A DNA stretch of 64,000 nt, from contig JAYGXS010000006.1 of NCBI GenBank assembly GCA_036362985.1, forward strand, positions 14,594,035 to 14,658,034. Reading direction: 5' to 3'. The notes below the pieces were generated by a model, which saw only the letters and a list, made by a program, of their open reading frames with translations, searched no databases and was not told where the DNA came from. This stretch comes from Ligula intestinalis (lineage: Eukaryota > Platyhelminthes > Cestoda > Diphyllobothriidea > Diphyllobothriidae). Shown one piece after another: positions 61,249 through 64,000 of this stretch (positions are counted from its first letter, which is position 1; each line of letters begins with the position of its first letter). The translations under genes were made by a program, and so were the position numbers.

Positions 61249-64000
61249 TCACATTTTTTTAAAATAATTAACAAATCGGTGTATGCGAGTCAAGGCGTTG
61301 CTACCTAAAATTCAGAAAATCTCATTTTTAATACACCCGGGCAATTGAGCAAATACTACTTCTTGCTGTACCTGTCTGTGCATATATATCATTGGCTTAG
61401 GAACCTGCATTGCCTGTTTTTGAGAAATTTTTCAGGCAAAGAAATGATACGGAAGAAGGTATTTTCGTTATAACGACATTCAATCTGTTTTTTTAGTAAA
61501 TTTTTCTGTGCTTAAAATATAGTGACATTCACTGGAACTGGATGAAACACGCTCTGTTACGACTGGTTCTACAAATAATTACTATCAAAGTGCACCGTCA
61601 AAAAATTAAACTACCTTAAGGACCGGTGTTCTGTAATGCCCTAGTGCTTCATGGAACCAATCATCATCATCATGGGTTTTGCAGGACAAATTCCGTTTTA
61701 ATATCCCCTGTAAATGGCATATTGCTCCAATTTTTCTGTTCGGATGCTAAGCAGTATCTAACACGTGAGTTGTCGTAGGTTTTTTAATAATCCTCGCCGA
61801 GGGCTTCTAACCTCCGGAGTATCAAGAAGAGTAAATAAAAAGCAGGAACCATTTCTGGGGTTCATAAAAAGAGAGTAGATAATTACGTCCCCCTAAAATT
61901 TTATTTCAGGCAAAATTAATGGCACTTATTTGCACCACAAAAATCCAAACTGTCTACATTATATTGGGGAAGGGAAGAAGATGTCACGTAAGCAAGGCGC
62001 TGGGCAAGGCTGAGCAAAACGCTGAGCAAAGCTGAGCAAGGCGCGTTTCGTAAAACATAGTGCTCTTTGGATATTTGCAGTTTTGCCGTTATTTTCGTTA
62101 TAGCAAAGGGGTTTCGCAAAATGCAGTAGCCAATAATTTTATTAAATTTTAAATAATTCCTGACATCCTATATTAAAAGGCATGTTTAATCTTGCTTGCT
62201 AATTGCCTACGATAGTGGATATGACGAGTGGTTATTGCATTATCGACGTACATGGCTGTTTTTTACACGCCGGTGATTCGCCTTCTCCAAGCAGAAAAAA
62301 TAAAAGGTCAAAACCACGGGTAAAATGAAGAGCTTTTCAAATAGAGCACGTAGAATAATAGAACGAGTGTAACTTTAAGGGGCCTTTTTTCAATACTCTC
62401 ATCCAATATTCATTTTAGGTGTATGTAAAGTACTACAGGTTCCCCACTTCCATCAAATTGGCTTTCTGTTTTATGAAAGATTTGTAGCCCACGTTTCTTT
62501 CAGACAAATTGAAAGAACGGTTGATATTGCTGACTCATAAGCAGAAGTGTTACTTTTTTGTATTCGAGCTACTTGTAGGAATAATTTACCTAACAATTCG
62601 TACTCCCGAAAGTATAATCAAAAAGTTTTTCGTCCCTCATATAAACGATACATATTTGAAACAAGAATAAAAGAGCTGTATGGGGGGCATTGCAAACCAC
62701 AAGCAATCGATTATTGATCGTTTAAGCGAATGTAAAGGGACGGCTATAATAGATCACCTTAAAGACAGGCAATTGATGAGATCATGGTATCGGACGCTCA
62801 AAAATGTTTATTATTCACAATGTCTGTGTATTTGGATCCAATATTTAAATTTTCTTGTTTTACTTTTGAGGACAGGCGAAACTGCAATTTATTATAGACA
62901 TATAGCCGCGAAAAGAAGGCGGTTCCTAAGTTACTTCCAATTGTCTGGCTGTAGCATCAGTCTGGGATACGGAGACAGGCATAAATTTGCTTTGTCGGCA
63001 GTAAAATGCACGACCCATACGAGTAGTAAAGAAATTAAGTGTGCCACTTGCATAAGCAAAATGCTATGACAGCTAAGAAGTCAAACCAACTGCAAATGTC
63101 CGTAAATGCCTGTAAACTGAAGTTAAAAAACGTTGTAATACGGCAAAAAATTACAGTGTAAAGGCTACCATATTGATGAATGCAAACACGGATAGACGAA
63201 CAAATGGCGTCGGAAAATCATTTTGCCACTGCATGAGCTACACGAGAAATTGTTACTTATTCTGAGTAAAGTTTTAAAAGAATACGTTATTGATCAAGAG
63301 GGAGATAAAATTGAGAAAAGTGATGTTAACACGTGTCCGTGGTCACCGTGATGACCTAAAACAACTATCCCATCCTGTTACGTGCAAAAGAAAAACATTG
63401 CTGTGTCGGAAGTTTTGAAATTTACAATTTGTCTTACTGGTAAATAACAGTATCCACATGTACAGTCAGTAATTTTCAAGGCTTTAGGTCTAAAATTCAA
63501 ACGTGAAGTAACTTAAATGTGGAGAGTCAAAAGCAACTGCTTTGATTTACCAGATTTGTGCTTTATTGGTTAAAGCTAACGTCCACAAAAATGCATATGA
63601 TATATTGATCAATATATGACTTCAAAACGGACGCTTAGCGACGGGAACCTGGCGTCAGTGGGGGGAGCATATTCACTGGCTGTAATGCAGTCTGCCATGG
63701 CCCAAGACGGCAACACCATCAATACACATCACTACACCATCACTTACTACATTTCCTATTTAGTTCTGAAACCTTTTCCTTCCTTTCACCCGTTAGCCAA
63801 CTTGGTTGAAATAGTGATAATCTTCAGGGTTTACGATCGCCACCTTTACCATGTATTTGTGACGCCAGCTGTAAGAGATGCCTGCTCACTCATAAGCGTA
63901 GACACCCGAAAGTCAAAAAGGATGACAAAATATGTCACAGGATGCCATGAAGGGGAAAGGGGTGATGAGGGTGGGCGGTAAGAACAAAATCCCCTTTGAC
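61249..64000. other. No gene recognised
   Basis: AT-rich sequence. A short degenerate tandem of GCTGAGCAAA-like units lies at about 61,999-62,045. Open plus-strand frames at 62,680-63,069 and 63,616-63,981 show no domain motif or splice support and may be chance. Confidence 0.4.

Noticed and set aside
61620..61705. Minus-strand open segment (SCKTHDDDDWFHEALGHYR) with tttacag acceptor and AAG-GTAGTT donor, tested as an upstream TTC39 exon
   Set aside because: Ends at phase 0 whereas the next exon needs two bases; the frame that fits contains a stop.
62680..63069. 129-codon plus-strand open frame as a host gene
   Set aside because: No domain motif, ordinary AT-rich composition, and no supporting splice sites or neighbours.
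1..64000. CRISPR arrays, operons, bacterial promoters or Shine-Dalgarno sites
   Set aside because: The sequence is clearly eukaryotic with spliced genes and SINE/Penelope elements; no regularly spaced short repeats are present.

Overview
This is a eukaryotic, repeat-rich, mostly AT-rich genomic window. Long introns, Penelope-like elements, and a tRNA-headed SINE with a hammerhead-ribozyme-like body point to a flatworm, and by general resemblance possibly a tapeworm. The taxon is an inference; no sequence search was possible.

The one host gene I can reconstruct is a TTC39 homologue (tetratricopeptide repeat protein 39, Iml2/DUF3808 family). It lies on the minus strand and runs from about 60.12 kb down to the stop codon at 15.95 kb. 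I identified sixteen coding exons with GT-AG borders whose phases all agree. Joined, they give about 654 codons plus a stop. The extreme N-terminus (first coding exon) is not securely identified. Introns range from 68 bp to about 8.8 kb and hold nearly all the mobile elements described below.

Region 1-12.6 kb looks GC-richer and is built of transposon debris. It contains SINE copies; a truncated Mutator-like non-autonomous element (3.91-4.35 kb) abutting a Penelope reverse-transcriptase fragment; a 2,671-bp hAT element (5,917-8,587) with an intact 8-bp target duplication but a broken transposase and a SINE nested inside; and a complete 848-bp Mutator-like non-autonomous element (11,673-12,520) with a 9-bp target duplication. 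Region 12.6-15.9 kb holds Penelope-end debris, a 52-bp-arm palindrome and a 400-bp assembly gap.

From 15.9 to 60.1 kb is the TTC39 gene. Its introns carry at least four Penelope remnants (GIY-YIG endonuclease fragments, often flanked by or arranged as inverted repeats), a large 371-bp-arm inverted repeat, two copies of an unclassified repeat, and many copies of the SINE. From 60.1 to 64 kb is upstream sequence with a short pogo/Tigger-like MITE.

The most interesting signal is the SINE family. A pol III-type tRNA head is followed by a body that reads as a type I hammerhead ribozyme: CTGATGA, a 4-bp stem II, GAAA, a stem III hairpin, and a stem I formed by the flanks. Penelope ends in the same window carry separate hammerhead-like cores. 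Two unrelated retroelement lineages in one locus therefore appear to use self-cleaving RNA.
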